Source: Flavihumibacter sp. CACIAM 22H1
GTDB lineage: Bacteria; Bacteroidota; Bacteroidia; Chitinophagales; Chitinophagaceae
Length of the DNA: 36,989 nucleotides
NCBI RefSeq assembly: GCF_001601815.1
Contig: NZ_LUKG01000004.1
Span: 80,767-117,755 of the forward strand
Reading direction: 5' to 3'
The notes below the pieces were generated by a model that saw only the letters and a list, made by a program, of their open reading frames with translations, was not told where the DNA came from and searched no databases. Position 1 is the first letter of the stretch, and each line of letters begins with the position of its first letter. Positions 1 through 8,754 of this stretch are shown here, one piece after another. The position numbers were made by a program, and so were the translations under genes.

Positions 1-656
1 CCAATAAACGTACTATAGTTCATTGTTATCTTTTCATTTGGTTTATAGGTTAACTGTGTGCCCCAGCTCAACAGGGAGTTGCCATTCAGCCGGGTGATCC
101 GTTGCCAGCCATTTAATACCATTGCGGAAATAATTAGTTTTTCATCGTTTGTGGTAAAACTCAGTTTAGCGCCACTTTCAAAATAGGGCGTGTTTTCGGC
201 AACCATGCTCCTGGTTAAGGTCCAGTTATCACGTCCAACAGCCGCTTCAAACCCGATATGAGAAGGCTGTATACCAATATCGAACCAGAGATTTTTTGTT
301 GCGCTTAATTTATACCCGGCATTTGCTTCGACAATATTTTTTAAAAGTCCAGGCTCTGCTGCATAATTTGCATTCATATAGGTGCCTACACCTATCGCTA
401 AATTTGCCCTTGTTCGTTCTGTGAGGTAAGAGGCCTTGATAAATCCCAGGTTAAGGGTAAATTCATTATGCCTGTTGAAATTGTACAAAAAGCCCGGCCG
501 GGTATTATTGGCAGGTTTGTTAAAATCATAACTGTAGTAAGCTTCCAGGTAACCGCTGATGCTAAAAGGGCGGGTTACCTGGCCGGTTGATGAACTGTCC
601 TGGGCTGCTGTGATAAAAGGTATAAACAGGAAGAGGTGGACGAATATATTTTTCAT
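1..656 (-). CDS. OmpL-like beta-barrel porin (BBP2 type), 3' end cut by window edge
   Basis: This reading frame is open to the left window edge, so only about 218 N-terminal residues are present. It begins with a signal peptide (MKNIFVHLFLFIPFITAAQ) and continues with alternating hydrophobic and aromatic strands such as ISGYLEAYYSYDFN and LWFDIGIQPSHIGFEAAVG, typical of outer-membrane barrels of the putative porin-2 (OmpL-like) family. Proteins of this family often follow kdpC in Bacteroidota. The start lies only 10 bases after the kdpC stop on the same strand, so it is very probably the last visible gene of the kdp operon. I infer that it lets potassium or other small solutes cross the outer membrane to reach the Kdp pump. 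The family call is good; the substrate is not known. Confidence 0.8.
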   Translation of the reverse strand, partial: MKNIFVHLFLFIPFITAAQDSSSTGQVTRPFSISGYLEAYYSYDFNKPANNTRPGFLYNFNRHNEFTLNLGFIKASYLTERTRANLAIGVGTYMNANYAAEPGLLKNIVEANAGYKLSATKNLWFDIGIQPSHIGFEAAVGRDNWTLTRSMVAENTPYFESGAKLSFTTNDEKLIISAMVLNGWQRITRLNGNSLLSWGTQLTYKPNEKITMNYSTFI

Positions 657-666
657 AGTGGATTCA

Positions 667-1221
667 TTATTGTAGGGTGTCTAATGCTATATTCAGTTTC
701 AAAACATGTACAAGGTCTGGTCCTATTGGATTTTTTTCAATATGCTGTTCCAGGAGGGTATTTATTTTGCCCGGTTCCGTTGCCCTGGCTTTAGCAATTC
801 TTGCTACCTGTAATCTTGCTGCAGCAACGGATATATGGGGATCGAGACCGCTACCGGAAGCAGTTACCATTTCTGCCGGAATTTGTTCTTTTTTCACACC
901 AGGGTGGTGAACGAGGAAACTGTCGATCCGCTCCTGTACAATTTTTAAATAATCGGGGTTGGATGGGCCCTTATTACTGCCTGCCGAACCTGCGGCGTTA
1001 TACTCGACGGCAGAAGGGCGGCCCCAGAAATAACGATCTTCTGTAAATTTCTGTCCGATTCTTTCATACCCAACCACTTTATTGTTGACCATTAGTGTTA
1101 CCCCGTCTCCACCACCATTGCTTAGTTTGCCGATCAGTGCCACAAGTCCAAAATAAATAAAGCAACAAAGAACCAGCATAACCAGTGATAATTTTGCCGC
1201 AGGCAGCATATATTTTTTCAT
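667..1221 (-). CDS. kdpC: Potassium-transporting ATPase subunit KdpC
   Basis: KdpC is the single-span accessory subunit of the high-affinity Kdp potassium pump and stabilises the KdpA-KdpB complex. The protein has an N-terminal membrane segment (LSLVMLVLCCFIYFGLVALI) and the family signatures GSAGSNKGPSNPDYL and EMVTASGSGLDPHIS. The chosen ATG gives 184 residues, close to the family norm. A longer frame starting at 1266 would overlap kdpB and add 15 residues without family similarity, so I rejected it. The gene begins 16 bases after the kdpB stop and ends 10 bases before the porin gene, consistent with one kdp operon. Confidence 0.96.
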   Translation of the reverse strand: MKKYMLPAAKLSLVMLVLCCFIYFGLVALIGKLSNGGGDGVTLMVNNKVVGYERIGQKFTEDRYFWGRPSAVEYNAAGSAGSNKGPSNPDYLKIVQERIDSFLVHHPGVKKEQIPAEMVTASGSGLDPHISVAAARLQVARIAKARATEPGKINTLLEQHIEKNPIGPDLVHVLKLNIALDTLQ

Positions 1222-1237
1222 TTGAAAGATTTGATAG

Positions 1238-3289
1238 TTAAATAAATAGTCCGATAAACAAATCAATTAGCTTAATACCCAGGAAAGGAATTACTAATCC
1301 GCCTAATCCGTAGATCAGTAAGTTTCTGCGAAGCAGTGCCGCCGCTCCAATAGGTTTATACGGCACACCTCTAAGCGCCAGCGGTATCAGTAAGGGTATA
1401 ATCAGGGCATTAAAAATAACTGCCGAAAGTATAGCGGTTTCGGGGCTTTCCAGTTTCATTATATTTAAACCTTGCAGTGCAGGAATTGAACTAATGAATA
1501 ATGCTGGTACAATAGCGAAATATTTTGCTACGTCATTGGCAATGGAAAACGTAGTAAGGGTTCCCCTTGTAATCAATAATTGTTTTCCTATTTCCACTAC
1601 TTCTATAAGTTTGGTTGGGTCGTTATCAAGATCAACCATATTGCCGGCTTCTTTGGCTGCCTGCGTTCCGCTGTTCATGGCCACTCCCACATCGGCTTGT
1701 GCAAGGGCAGGGGCATCGTTTGTTCCATCTCCCATCATAGCAACGAGTTTGCCCTTCCCCTGTTCCTGCCGGATATAATTCATTTTATCGGCGGGGGTTG
1801 CTTCGGCAATGAAGTCATCTACGCCTGCTTTAGCAGCAATGTATTTTGCTGTTAAGGGATTATCGCCGGTTACCATTACCGTTTTAACACCCATTTTACG
1901 GAGTCGATGGAACCGGTCCTGCATACCAGGTTTAATTATATCCTGTAGTTCAATAACACCCTGCATCGTATTGTTCATGATTACCACCAGCGGTGTACCC
2001 CCGTTTTCTGCAATGGACTTAACCCTGCCTGCGAGGTTTTCAGGAAAAATGTTGCCGGCTTTCTCTACCCTGGACCGGATACTGTCTTCTGCGCCTTTTC
2101 GGATTTGCCGGCCATCGGGTAAATTAACTCCACTGCTCCTGGTTTCTGCCGTAAAAGCAATAAATTCCATACCTGGTTGGCTCCGGGGAGAGCAGCCTTT
2201 CTGCGCGGCTAATTCAAGTATGGATTTGCCTTCGGGGGTTTCATCTGCCAATGAACTTAATGCAGCCAGTTGAATAAATGTTCTTTCATCTATACCATCA
2301 GCCGGGTAAAAGCTGGTAGCCTTCCGGTTACCAATGGTGATGGTTCCGGTTTTGTCCAGCAAAAGTGTATCAATATCGCCGGCTGTTTCAACCGCTTTCC
2401 CGCTTTTTGCAATTACATTAGCACGGAGTGCCCGGTCCATACCTGCAATACCAATGGCCGATAACAAACCTCCAATAGTGGTAGGAATAAGGCATACGAA
2501 AAGAGAAATATACGCAGCAATAGTAATGGGGGTTTGTGCATAATCGGCAAAGGGTTTTAAGGTTACGCATACAATTATAAAAACGATGGTAAATGATGCC
2601 AGTAAAATAGTCAGAGCAATTTCATTCGGTGTTTTTTGGCGGTTAGCACCTTCAACAAGGGCAATCATTTTGTCGAGAAAGCTTTCTCCGGGTGAGGTGG
2701 TTACGCGTACAATTATACGATCTGATAATACCTTAGTGCCACCTGTAACAGATGATTTATCACCTCCGGCTTCTCGTATAACAGGAGCCGATTCCCCCGT
2801 TATGGCGCTTTCATCAATGGTGGCAATTCCTTCTAATATTTCGCCATCCATTGGAATTATATCACCCGCTTCGCAGATAAACAAATCATTCAACCGAAGG
2901 CTGGAAGATGATTGTAGGCTTATTTCTCTACGTCCGTTTTGAGTAATCAGTTGTTTTGCAGGCGTATCCTGCCTGGTTTTCCGCAAACTATCGGCCTGGG
3001 CTTTTCCTCTTGCCTCTGCTATGGCTTCTGCGAAATTTGCAAAAACTAAGGTAAGCAGGAGTACCAAAAATACAGCCAGGTTGTAAGCTGTTGAACCTTG
3101 TGTGGTATCGCCGGTAAAAATGGCATAAAGAACTACTATCAACATTACTGCACTTCCGATTTCTACGGTAAACATGACAGGATTTTTTATCATCAGGCCA
3201 GGGTGCAGTTTCAAAAAGGATTGCCTGAATGCTGTTCTAAGCAGCACCGGATCCAGTAAACGATACGTTTTTTTTCTATGGATAGACAT
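1238..3289 (-). CDS. kdpB: Potassium-transporting P-type ATPase subunit KdpB
   Basis: KdpB is the catalytic P-type ATPase subunit that hydrolyses ATP to drive potassium uptake through KdpA in the inner membrane. The 683-residue protein is full length. It carries the actuator motif TGES (about residues 164-167), the phosphorylation motif DKTGT with Asp312, TGDN (about 474-477) and the hinge motif MGDGTNDAP (about 519-527). Membrane segments lie at both ends. The serine of TGES corresponds to the residue known to be inhibitory when phosphorylated in E. coli KdpB, so post-translational control is possible here. Spacing to kdpA (17 bases) and kdpC (16 bases) supports one transcript. No frameshift or missing catalytic residue was seen. 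Confidence 0.98.
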   Translation of the reverse strand: MSIHRKKTYRLLDPVLLRTAFRQSFLKLHPGLMIKNPVMFTVEIGSAVMLIVVLYAIFTGDTTQGSTAYNLAVFLVLLLTLVFANFAEAIAEARGKAQADSLRKTRQDTPAKQLITQNGRREISLQSSSSLRLNDLFICEAGDIIPMDGEILEGIATIDESAITGESAPVIREAGGDKSSVTGGTKVLSDRIIVRVTTSPGESFLDKMIALVEGANRQKTPNEIALTILLASFTIVFIIVCVTLKPFADYAQTPITIAAYISLFVCLIPTTIGGLLSAIGIAGMDRALRANVIAKSGKAVETAGDIDTLLLDKTGTITIGNRKATSFYPADGIDERTFIQLAALSSLADETPEGKSILELAAQKGCSPRSQPGMEFIAFTAETRSSGVNLPDGRQIRKGAEDSIRSRVEKAGNIFPENLAGRVKSIAENGGTPLVVIMNNTMQGVIELQDIIKPGMQDRFHRLRKMGVKTVMVTGDNPLTAKYIAAKAGVDDFIAEATPADKMNYIRQEQGKGKLVAMMGDGTNDAPALAQADVGVAMNSGTQAAKEAGNMVDLDNDPTKLIEVVEIGKQLLITRGTLTTFSIANDVAKYFAIVPALFISSIPALQGLNIMKLESPETAILSAVIFNALIIPLLIPLALRGVPYKPIGAAALLRRNLLIYGLGGLVIPFLGIKLIDLFIGLFI

Positions 3290-3306
3290 GATTTTTTTAT
3301 TCGGGA

Positions 3307-5022
3307 TTAATAAAGAGAAAAGTATTCGGCAAAGGGGCCGAGTGTAAGTGCTGGAAAGAAAGCCAGGGCGGAAATAATCAATATCACTGCAAAAATCATT
3401 ATGCCAAACGTATAACTATCGCTGCGAAGGGTTCCTGCAGTTTCCGGTATATATTTTTTATTGGCAAGCAGTCCGGCTATTGCAAGGGGCCCGATTATAG
3501 GTAGGAACCGGCTGATAAGTAACACCAGGCCGGTACTTATATTCCAGAAAACATTGTTGTCGCCCAGGCCTTCCAATCCACTTCCGTTATTGGCTGAGGC
3601 GGAGGTATACTCATACAACATTTCACTGAAGCCGTGCGGGCCGGGGTTATTCAGCCAGCTAACTGGTTTTATGGCCCAGTTGTTTGCCGGATAATGAACG
3701 AATATATAGGACGACAAGGCCGTTCCGGCTAGTATCAGCAGGGGATGCAGAATGGCAATGAGGGCGGCAATTTTCATTTCCCTGGCTTCAATTTTTCTAC
3801 CCAGTAGTTCAGGTGTTCTTCCAACCATCAGCCCGGAAATGAATACGGCAATAACGAGGTAAATGAAAAAATTGAGCAAGCCAACTCCACATCCCCCATA
3901 AAATGCATTCGTCATCATGCCCAGTAATTGCATTGCATTGGAAACAGGCATGGAACTATCGTGCATACTGTTTACGGAGCCGGTGGATATAATGGTTGTA
4001 ACAATACTCCAGTAGGCTGAATTAGCCGCGCCAAAACGTAGCTCTTTTCCTTCCATGGCACCGCCTGTTTGCAGAATACCAGTTTTTTCCAATGCCGGGT
4101 TGCCGCCTGTTTCGGCTATCATGGTTGGAATTAACAGGCATAGGAAGCCAAGTGTCATTACCGCAAAAATTACCTGTGAAAATTTTCTGCGGTTCAGGTA
4201 ATAACCCAACGCAAATACCAGGGCAATGGGTATTATTACCTGTGCAATCAGCTCCACCATATTTGTCCGGTAATTGGGGTTTTCAAGGGGGTGTGTAGAA
4301 TTAGCGCCAAACCATCCGCCCCCATTGGTACCCAGGTGTTTGATGGCTATCATGGCAGCTGCCGGTCCACGTGATACCTGAACCGTATCTCCTTGTAAGG
4401 ATATATACTGATCCTTCCCTTTAAACGAAGTGGGCGTACCGTTAAAGGCCAGTAGGGTGGCAATAACCAGGCTTATCGGCAAAAGAATACGGGTAATGGA
4501 TTGGGTAAAGAATACCCAGAAATTGCCGAGCTGATCGGTTACTTTATCGCGAAGGGCTTTAAATAAAACAAAAACAGCTGCAATGCCAGTGGCAGCAGAA
4601 ACAAATTGAAGGAAACTAATTACAAAAACCTGGGTAAGATAGGTAAGACCAGTTTCACCACTGTAATGCTGGAGATTGCAGTTAACCAAAAATGAAATAG
4701 CCGTGTTGAAGGCAAGATCGGGCGATTGAGAAGGGTTTCCATCCGGGTTAAAAAATAGAGAACCCTGTGACACCAAGAGTATAAACGCATATATGAACCA
4801 GATCAGGTTAATGCTTAGCAAGGCCCTGAGGTGTTCTTTCCAGGTCATCTGCGCAGCCGGGTTGATGCCACAGCTTTTATAAATAAATTGCTCCAGGGGA
4901 GCCATAAAATCCCATATAGATTTTTCTCCTTTTAACCAGCGTGCAATGGCGGCTCCCAAAGGAAGGGCTACAAGTAAGCTAAGGCCATAGGTAAGCAGCA
5001 CGCCCAGTATTTCTTTATTCAT
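3307..5022 (-). CDS. kdpA: Potassium-transporting ATPase potassium-binding subunit KdpA
   Basis: KdpA is the channel-like subunit that selects potassium and passes it to KdpB. The 571-residue protein is full length with about ten membrane segments. Selectivity-filter signatures are visible: [11 protein letters not shown] (about 114-124), [14 protein letters not shown] (about 232-245) and [15 protein letters not shown] nearer the C terminus. The glycine of TNGGG aligns in position with the filter glycine known from E. coli. The ATG lies 10 bases after the kdpF stop. Order F-A-B-C on one strand with short gaps is the standard kdp layout. Confidence 0.98.
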   Translation of the reverse strand: MNKEILGVLLTYGLSLLVALPLGAAIARWLKGEKSIWDFMAPLEQFIYKSCGINPAAQMTWKEHLRALLSINLIWFIYAFILLVSQGSLFFNPDGNPSQSPDLAFNTAISFLVNCNLQHYSGETGLTYLTQVFVISFLQFVSAATGIAAVFVLFKALRDKVTDQLGNFWVFFTQSITRILLPISLVIATLLAFNGTPTSFKGKDQYISLQGDTVQVSRGPAAAMIAIKHLGTNGGGWFGANSTHPLENPNYRTNMVELIAQVIIPIALVFALGYYLNRRKFSQVIFAVMTLGFLCLLIPTMIAETGGNPALEKTGILQTGGAMEGKELRFGAANSAYWSIVTTIISTGSVNSMHDSSMPVSNAMQLLGMMTNAFYGGCGVGLLNFFIYLVIAVFISGLMVGRTPELLGRKIEAREMKIAALIAILHPLLILAGTALSSYIFVHYPANNWAIKPVSWLNNPGPHGFSEMLYEYTSASANNGSGLEGLGDNNVFWNISTGLVLLISRFLPIIGPLAIAGLLANKKYIPETAGTLRSDSYTFGIMIFAVILIISALAFFPALTLGPFAEYFSLY

Positions 5023-5032
5023 GTGAGGGGCT

Positions 5033-5119
5033 TTAAAATTTTTCTGGTTTTACCAATACATAACAGAGGTAAATGAATACCAGCGCTGATAATAGAAATA
5101 GTGCAGTCATCATAAGCAT
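5033..5119 (-). CDS. kdpF: KdpF, 28-residue Kdp accessory peptide
   Basis: This gene is too short for ordinary ORF calling, but it encodes a single membrane helix (MLMMTALFLLSALVFIYLCY) ending VLVKPEKF, which matches the KdpF pattern of one hydrophobic helix followed by a short polar tail of the KPE-F or NAE-F type. KdpF stabilises the KdpFABC complex in the inner membrane. It lies 10 bases upstream of kdpA. Its first ATG shares one base with the TGA of a second small membrane peptide immediately upstream (TGATG), implying translational coupling. Two further ATG codons at residues 3 and 4 could also start it. Confidence 0.88.
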   Translation of the reverse strand: MLMMTALFLLSALVFIYLCYVLVKPEKF

Positions 5120-5205
5120 CAGATTTTTTCAAAGAATTCAATTGATTTAAATAAAAGCCAGAAGCATAAGAAAGCTACCAGCACTAACAGGATCGATTGC
5201 AGCAT
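5119..5205 (-). CDS. 28-residue single-helix membrane peptide ahead of kdpF
   Basis: Reading the minus strand upstream of kdpF gives an ATG frame of 28 codons: MLQSILLVLVAFLCFWLLFK followed by SIEFFEKI and TGA. It is almost entirely one hydrophobic helix with a short charged tail, the same design and exactly the same length as the KdpF peptide that follows. Its stop overlaps the kdpF start by one base. The coupling, the composition and the position as the first gene of the kdp transcript suggest a real gene, possibly a second small subunit or regulator of the Kdp pump. I cannot name a family. A chance frame is the alternative, since it is short. Confidence 0.65.
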   Translation of the reverse strand: MLQSILLVLVAFLCFWLLFKSIEFFEKI

Positions 5206-5234
5206 AGGTGTTAAATTGTTGATTCCTGTTTATC

Positions 5235-5251
5235 TGCCAATTGCGATGCCA
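5235..5251 (-). promoter_or_regulatory. Possible sigma-54 (-24/-12) promoter of the kdp operon
   Basis: The minus strand reads TGGCATCGCAATTGGCA. It resembles the sigma-54 consensus TGGCAC-N5-TTGC, but with the canonical spacing the -12 element reads TTGG instead of TTGC; a GC pair is present one base further on. The element would start transcription about 20 bases before the ATG of the first small gene. No TAnnTTTG element was found here, and an NtrC-type activator is encoded immediately upstream. The imperfect -12 keeps confidence low. Confidence 0.4.
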
Positions 5252-5279
5252 GCCCTGTAAACAATTATTTTAATATTGA

Positions 5280-5300
5280 AAATCAATGATTTATTGATTT
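5280..5300. repeat. Inverted repeat, 8-5-8, possible activator site
   Basis: AAATCAAT, five bases, then ATTGATTT form a perfect inverted repeat between the NtrC-type regulator gene and the kdp operon. It lies roughly 65-70 bases upstream of the predicted sigma-54 start, a plausible position for an enhancer-binding protein. The binding role is inferred from position only; AT-rich DNA makes such repeats fairly easy to find. Confidence 0.4.
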
Positions 5301-5328
5301 GCCTATGACCGGGAAAGGAGAACGGCTA

Positions 5329-5361
5329 TTTCAAAACGATAAAATGGTTTTCATTTTGAAA
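5329..5361. repeat. Nested inverted repeat upstream of kdp, possible activator site
   Basis: Outer arms TTTCAAAA and TTTTGAAA (5329-5336 and 5354-5361) enclose inner arms AAAATG and CATTTT (5341-5346 and 5352-5357) that are separated by five bases. The inner palindrome has the same five-base spacer as the repeat at 5280-5300, and the two centres are about 59 bases apart. It lies just after the stop of the NtrC-type gene on that gene's strand. There is no clear T run, so a terminator role is less convincing than an operator role. Confidence 0.35.
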
Positions 5362-5365
5362 AAGA

Positions 5366-6679
5366 CTAATGAATGCCATAGTCTTCCAATTTTCTGTAAA
5401 GGGTTGTTAAGCCAATGCCCAGGAGGCGGGCAGTTTCAGCTTTTTGCTGGTTGCACAGCTGCAGTACTTTTAGGATATGGGCTTTTTCAATGCTGGCAAG
5501 GTCTAAACCGGCCGTTTCTGTAATAGCTGGAAGGGTAGAGGGGTCTAATTCATCGCCATCCGTAAGAATTACACTTCTTTCAATACAATTTTTCAGTTCA
5601 CGTATATTACCCTTCCATTTCATACTTGTTATCTGGTTGAGATAGGCTGCTGAAACCTGGTTGATTTTTTTATTGGTTTTAGCGGCAAATTGTTTCGTGA
5701 AATGAACGGCGAGCAAAGGAATATCTTCTCTGCGCTCTCTGAGTGGGGGTAATTCTATCTGGAAAACGGACAGCCTGTAATAGAGATCTTCCCTGAATCT
5801 ACCTGCTTCCATTTCTTTTTGGAGATCTCGGTTAGTGGCTGCAATCAGCCTGATATCAACTTTGCGTAGTTGGTTATCGCCCAGGCGATAGAACTCTCCG
5901 CTTTCCAATACACGTAATAGTTTAGCTTGCAGTTCAACAGGCATATCGCCCATTTCGTCAAGGAACAGGGTGCCTTTATCCGCTTCTTCCAGCAGCCCTT
6001 TTCCGTCTTTCAGTGCCCCGGTAAAGGCCCCGGCTTTATGCCCGAATAATTCATTTTCGAGTAAGTCTTTGGTAAAAGCCGAACAATTGATGGCTACAAA
6101 AGACTGTTTCCTACGTGGACTATCGGCATGTATAGCCTGCGCAAATACCTCTTTGCCCGTGCCTGTTTCCCCGGTTAATAAAACTGTGGTATTGGTGGAT
6201 GCTACGCGCTGTGCCGCAGCAATAGCGGATAAAATAGGGGCAGATTTCCCAATTATCGACTGGAAAGAGTAATGCTTATTTACTTTCGCAAGAAGTTCAT
6301 TTACCTGGATACGGAGCTTATTTTTTTCTACAGCCCGTTGTACAAGTGGAATTATTTTGTTGTTATCTTCTCCCTTTGTTATGTAATCGAAAGCGCCGTT
6401 TTTCATAGCTTGTATACCATCCCCGATATTTCCGTAGGCGGTAAGCAGAATTATTTCAATAACCGGATAATGCTGCTTTAGCCAGCTGGTGAATTCAACG
6501 CCATTTCCGTCCGGAAGTTTTACATCGCAGATGATCAGCGCCGGCTCCTCTTTTGCAATCAGTTGCCGGGCGGTTTGTAAACTGGCTGCTTCTTTCACAT
6601 CATATGCTTCCAGGCGCAGGATTCTTGCCAGTAATCCACGTAGTTTATCTTCATCATCAATAATTAATAAGCTGGGCAT
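5366..6679 (-). CDS. NtrC-family sigma-54-dependent response regulator
   Basis: This 437-residue protein has the three-part NtrC layout. The receiver domain has acidic residues DDE near the start, phospho-acceptor Asp52 and conserved Lys102. The AAA+ domain has Walker A GETGTGKE (about 170-177), the sigma-54-contact motif GAFTGA (about 217-222) and Walker B TLFLDEMG. A C-terminal Fis-type helix-turn-helix ends the protein (AETARLLGIGLTTLYRKL). It would activate sigma-54 promoters after phosphorylation. Its ATG shares one base with the kup stop (TGATG), so it is co-translated with kup and sits directly upstream of the kdp genes, its likely target. Its partner kinase is not in the window and may lie beyond the left edge. 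Confidence 0.93.
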   Translation of the reverse strand: MPSLLIIDDEDKLRGLLARILRLEAYDVKEAASLQTARQLIAKEEPALIICDVKLPDGNGVEFTSWLKQHYPVIEIILLTAYGNIGDGIQAMKNGAFDYITKGEDNNKIIPLVQRAVEKNKLRIQVNELLAKVNKHYSFQSIIGKSAPILSAIAAAQRVASTNTTVLLTGETGTGKEVFAQAIHADSPRRKQSFVAINCSAFTKDLLENELFGHKAGAFTGALKDGKGLLEEADKGTLFLDEMGDMPVELQAKLLRVLESGEFYRLGDNQLRKVDIRLIAATNRDLQKEMEAGRFREDLYYRLSVFQIELPPLRERREDIPLLAVHFTKQFAAKTNKKINQVSAAYLNQITSMKWKGNIRELKNCIERSVILTDGDELDPSTLPAITETAGLDLASIEKAHILKVLQLCNQQKAETARLLGIGLTTLYRKLEDYGIH

Positions 6680-8643
6680 CAGTCCTGGATTCGTTTAATT
6701 TGTACATCAACCGGAGCAACGATCAGGGGAAATTTTTCAATAACTACGCGCCCTGGGTCTAGCCCAAATCCTTTTTCTTCTGATAAGCTGATTTCTTTCA
6801 GTAAAAAATGGAATTTCATGATAATTTTTTCCCAAAAACTCAATTCATTATCCTGGCTCAGGTATTTTTCCATTACCACAAACTGGAAATCACCTACAAT
6901 ATTATTCCGCCCCAGGCTTTCATACCGGCTGGTAACATTTACTTCATGGTTTAGCACCAGGTCTTCCACTACTTTTCTGAACAGCAGGTCTATTCTGGGC
7001 TGTACACGGAAACCCAGCCGGAAATCTACCCGTATGATATCATTCGGTATGATATGCTTCACGGAATATTCTGCTGTATACGGATCATCCATAGTATCTA
7101 CATGTACAAACCAATAGATATCCGCACGTTTCGGTTTTTTGAACAATATGCTGTATAAAATCTTATGTTCAATTTCTTTGGGATTATCTGCACTGCTTAG
7201 GTATACCAGGTGGGTGGCATAACGTGGTACCGACTTATCATTGCTCAGTTCCTGGATTTGTGGCACATACTGATCAAGCCGTACAAATTCCACATAACGG
7301 TTTTTGATTTTTCTGGCGCGGTACCAATCATACATTATAAAAAACAGCCCACCTCCGATAATGAGGGTAACATAACCACCGTGTGAAAATTTTTCCATAT
7401 TCGCCCAAAAAAAAGACAACTCAATAGACAGGTAAACCGCCAGGTAAACATAAATAAGCAGGGGGCGTACTCTTTTAATTACCAGGTAATTGGCGAAGAG
7501 AATGGAAGTAGCGATCATGCAGAGTGTAATGGCCAGTCCATAGGCAGCCTCCATATTTGCTGCTTTTTTAAAATATAAAACGATGCCGATACAGCCCGCA
7601 AATAACATAAAGTTGATAGCGGGAATAAATAACTGACCCCTTGCTTCTGTTGGATAAACGATCCGGAATTTTGGCCACAGATTAAGGCGCATTGATTCGC
7701 TGATCAATGTAAAGGAGCCGGATATCAGCGCCTGGCTGGCAATAATGGCAGCAGCTGTGGCAATAGCTATTCCGAAATATAAAAACCATTCCGGCATTAC
7801 CCCATAAAAGGGGTTGAATCCTTTCTCCAGCATAGCGGCGGTTATTACGGTTCCTTTTTGGGTGCTCAGCAACCAGGCCCCCTGCCCCAGGTAGTTCAGA
7901 ATCAGGCAGCTTTTTACCATAATCCAGGAATACCGGATATTCCATTTTCCGCAATGCCCCAGGTCGGAATACAACGCTTCTGCCCCCGTGGTACATAAAA
8001 AAACACCGCCCAGTATATAAAATCCTTTCGGGTAAGTGATCAATAAATGGATACCATAATACGGGTTAAAGGCTTTGATAACCTTCCATTCATCCATGAA
8101 ATGAATCAGGCCCAATGCGGCCAGCATAATAAACCAGACAGACATAAGCGGGCCAAAGAATTTACCGATAAATTCAGTGCCAAATTGCTGTATAAAAAAC
8201 AAAATGGTAAGGATGCCGATAACAATATAAATGATGGTAGTTTGTTGAATAGAAGAAAAAGCAGGCACCTGTTTTAAGCCTTCAATGGCCGAGGTAACCG
8301 AAATGGGCGGCGTAATCATACCGTCGGCAAGTAATGCTGCGCCTCCGATCATGGCGGGGATCACCAGCCATTTTCTTCTGCGGCGTACCAGGGCATACAA
8401 GGAAAACACCCCACCTTCTCCCCGGTTATCTGCCTGCAGGGTAAGAATAACGTATTTGATGGTTGTTTGGAGGGTTAATGTCCAGATGATCAGGGAAAGT
8501 GCACCAATCACCAGTTCTTCCGTAATTTCTTTGCCACTTGTAATGGCATTTAATACATATAATGGAGAGGTTCCGATATCGCCATAAATAATTCCCAATG
8601 CAATAAGTACGCCTGCGAAACTGAGCTTTTGATGTGACCCCAT
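6679..8643 (-). CDS. kup: Kup-family low-affinity potassium transporter
   Basis: Kup proteins take up potassium by proton symport across the inner membrane. The 654-residue protein has the N-terminal family signature LGIIYGDIGTSPLYVLNAI, about twelve membrane segments up to about residue 440, and the typical hydrophilic C-terminal region of about 200 residues. Length is normal. The ATG lies at the divergent boundary with the histidine kinase gene. The stop overlaps the start of the NtrC-type regulator by one base, so the activator gene is physically tied to a potassium transporter. No defect was seen. Confidence 0.95.
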   Translation of the reverse strand: MGSHQKLSFAGVLIALGIIYGDIGTSPLYVLNAITSGKEITEELVIGALSLIIWTLTLQTTIKYVILTLQADNRGEGGVFSLYALVRRRRKWLVIPAMIGGAALLADGMITPPISVTSAIEGLKQVPAFSSIQQTTIIYIVIGILTILFFIQQFGTEFIGKFFGPLMSVWFIMLAALGLIHFMDEWKVIKAFNPYYGIHLLITYPKGFYILGGVFLCTTGAEALYSDLGHCGKWNIRYSWIMVKSCLILNYLGQGAWLLSTQKGTVITAAMLEKGFNPFYGVMPEWFLYFGIAIATAAAIIASQALISGSFTLISESMRLNLWPKFRIVYPTEARGQLFIPAINFMLFAGCIGIVLYFKKAANMEAAYGLAITLCMIATSILFANYLVIKRVRPLLIYVYLAVYLSIELSFFWANMEKFSHGGYVTLIIGGGLFFIMYDWYRARKIKNRYVEFVRLDQYVPQIQELSNDKSVPRYATHLVYLSSADNPKEIEHKILYSILFKKPKRADIYWFVHVDTMDDPYTAEYSVKHIIPNDIIRVDFRLGFRVQPRIDLLFRKVVEDLVLNHEVNVTSRYESLGRNNIVGDFQFVVMEKYLSQDNELSFWEKIIMKFHFLLKEISLSEEKGFGLDPGRVVIEKFPLIVAPVDVQIKRIQD

Positions 8644-8660
8644 AGCTGTTTAATAGGATG

Positions 8661-8668
8661 TAAAAGTA
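8661..8668 (-). promoter_or_regulatory. Possible -7 element of kup
   Basis: The minus strand reads TACTTTTA, a seven-of-eight match to the Bacteroidota -7 element TAnnTTTG, 17 bases before the kup ATG. No clear -33 TTG was seen at the usual distance, so this is a weak call. Confidence 0.3.
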
Positions 8669-8711
8669 GAATCGGGGAAGGGCTTCAGCTCTTTTTTGGG
8701 CAAGCTTCCTG

Positions 8712-8734
8712 AAAATCTTTATAAAATCTTTATG
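8712..8734 (+). promoter_or_regulatory. Tandem 11-bp direct repeat resembling a KdpE box
   Basis: The unit AAAATCTTTAT occurs twice back to back (8712-8722 and 8723-8733). Within it, TTTATA (8718-8723), five bases, then TTTATG (8729-8734) closely resembles the E. coli KdpE site TTTATA-N5-TTTACA. OmpR-family dimers typically bind direct repeats with an 11-bp period. The site lies in the shared region between divergent kup and the kinase/KdpE-like operon, so it may control either or both. Confidence 0.55.
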
Positions 8735-8743
8735 TACTGCCTT

Positions 8744-8751
8744 TAATTTTG
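8744..8751 (+). promoter_or_regulatory. Possible -7 element of the kinase operon
   Basis: TAATTTTG matches the Bacteroidota -7 consensus TAnnTTTG exactly and is followed three bases later by the kinase ATG. If used, the transcript would be nearly leaderless. The KdpE-like repeat lies immediately upstream, over the expected -33 area. Confidence 0.35.
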
Positions 8752-8754
8752 TGG

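Noticed and set aside
1809-2273. 154-residue plus-strand frame inside kdpB
   Set aside because: Antisense shadow of a fully conserved P-type ATPase gene; no start context or family signal.
5206-5365. KdpE-type box (TTTATA-N5-TTTACA) upstream of kdp
   Set aside because: A TTTACA is present on the minus strand, but no matching repeat stands 11 bases away, unlike the clear repeat at 8712-8734.
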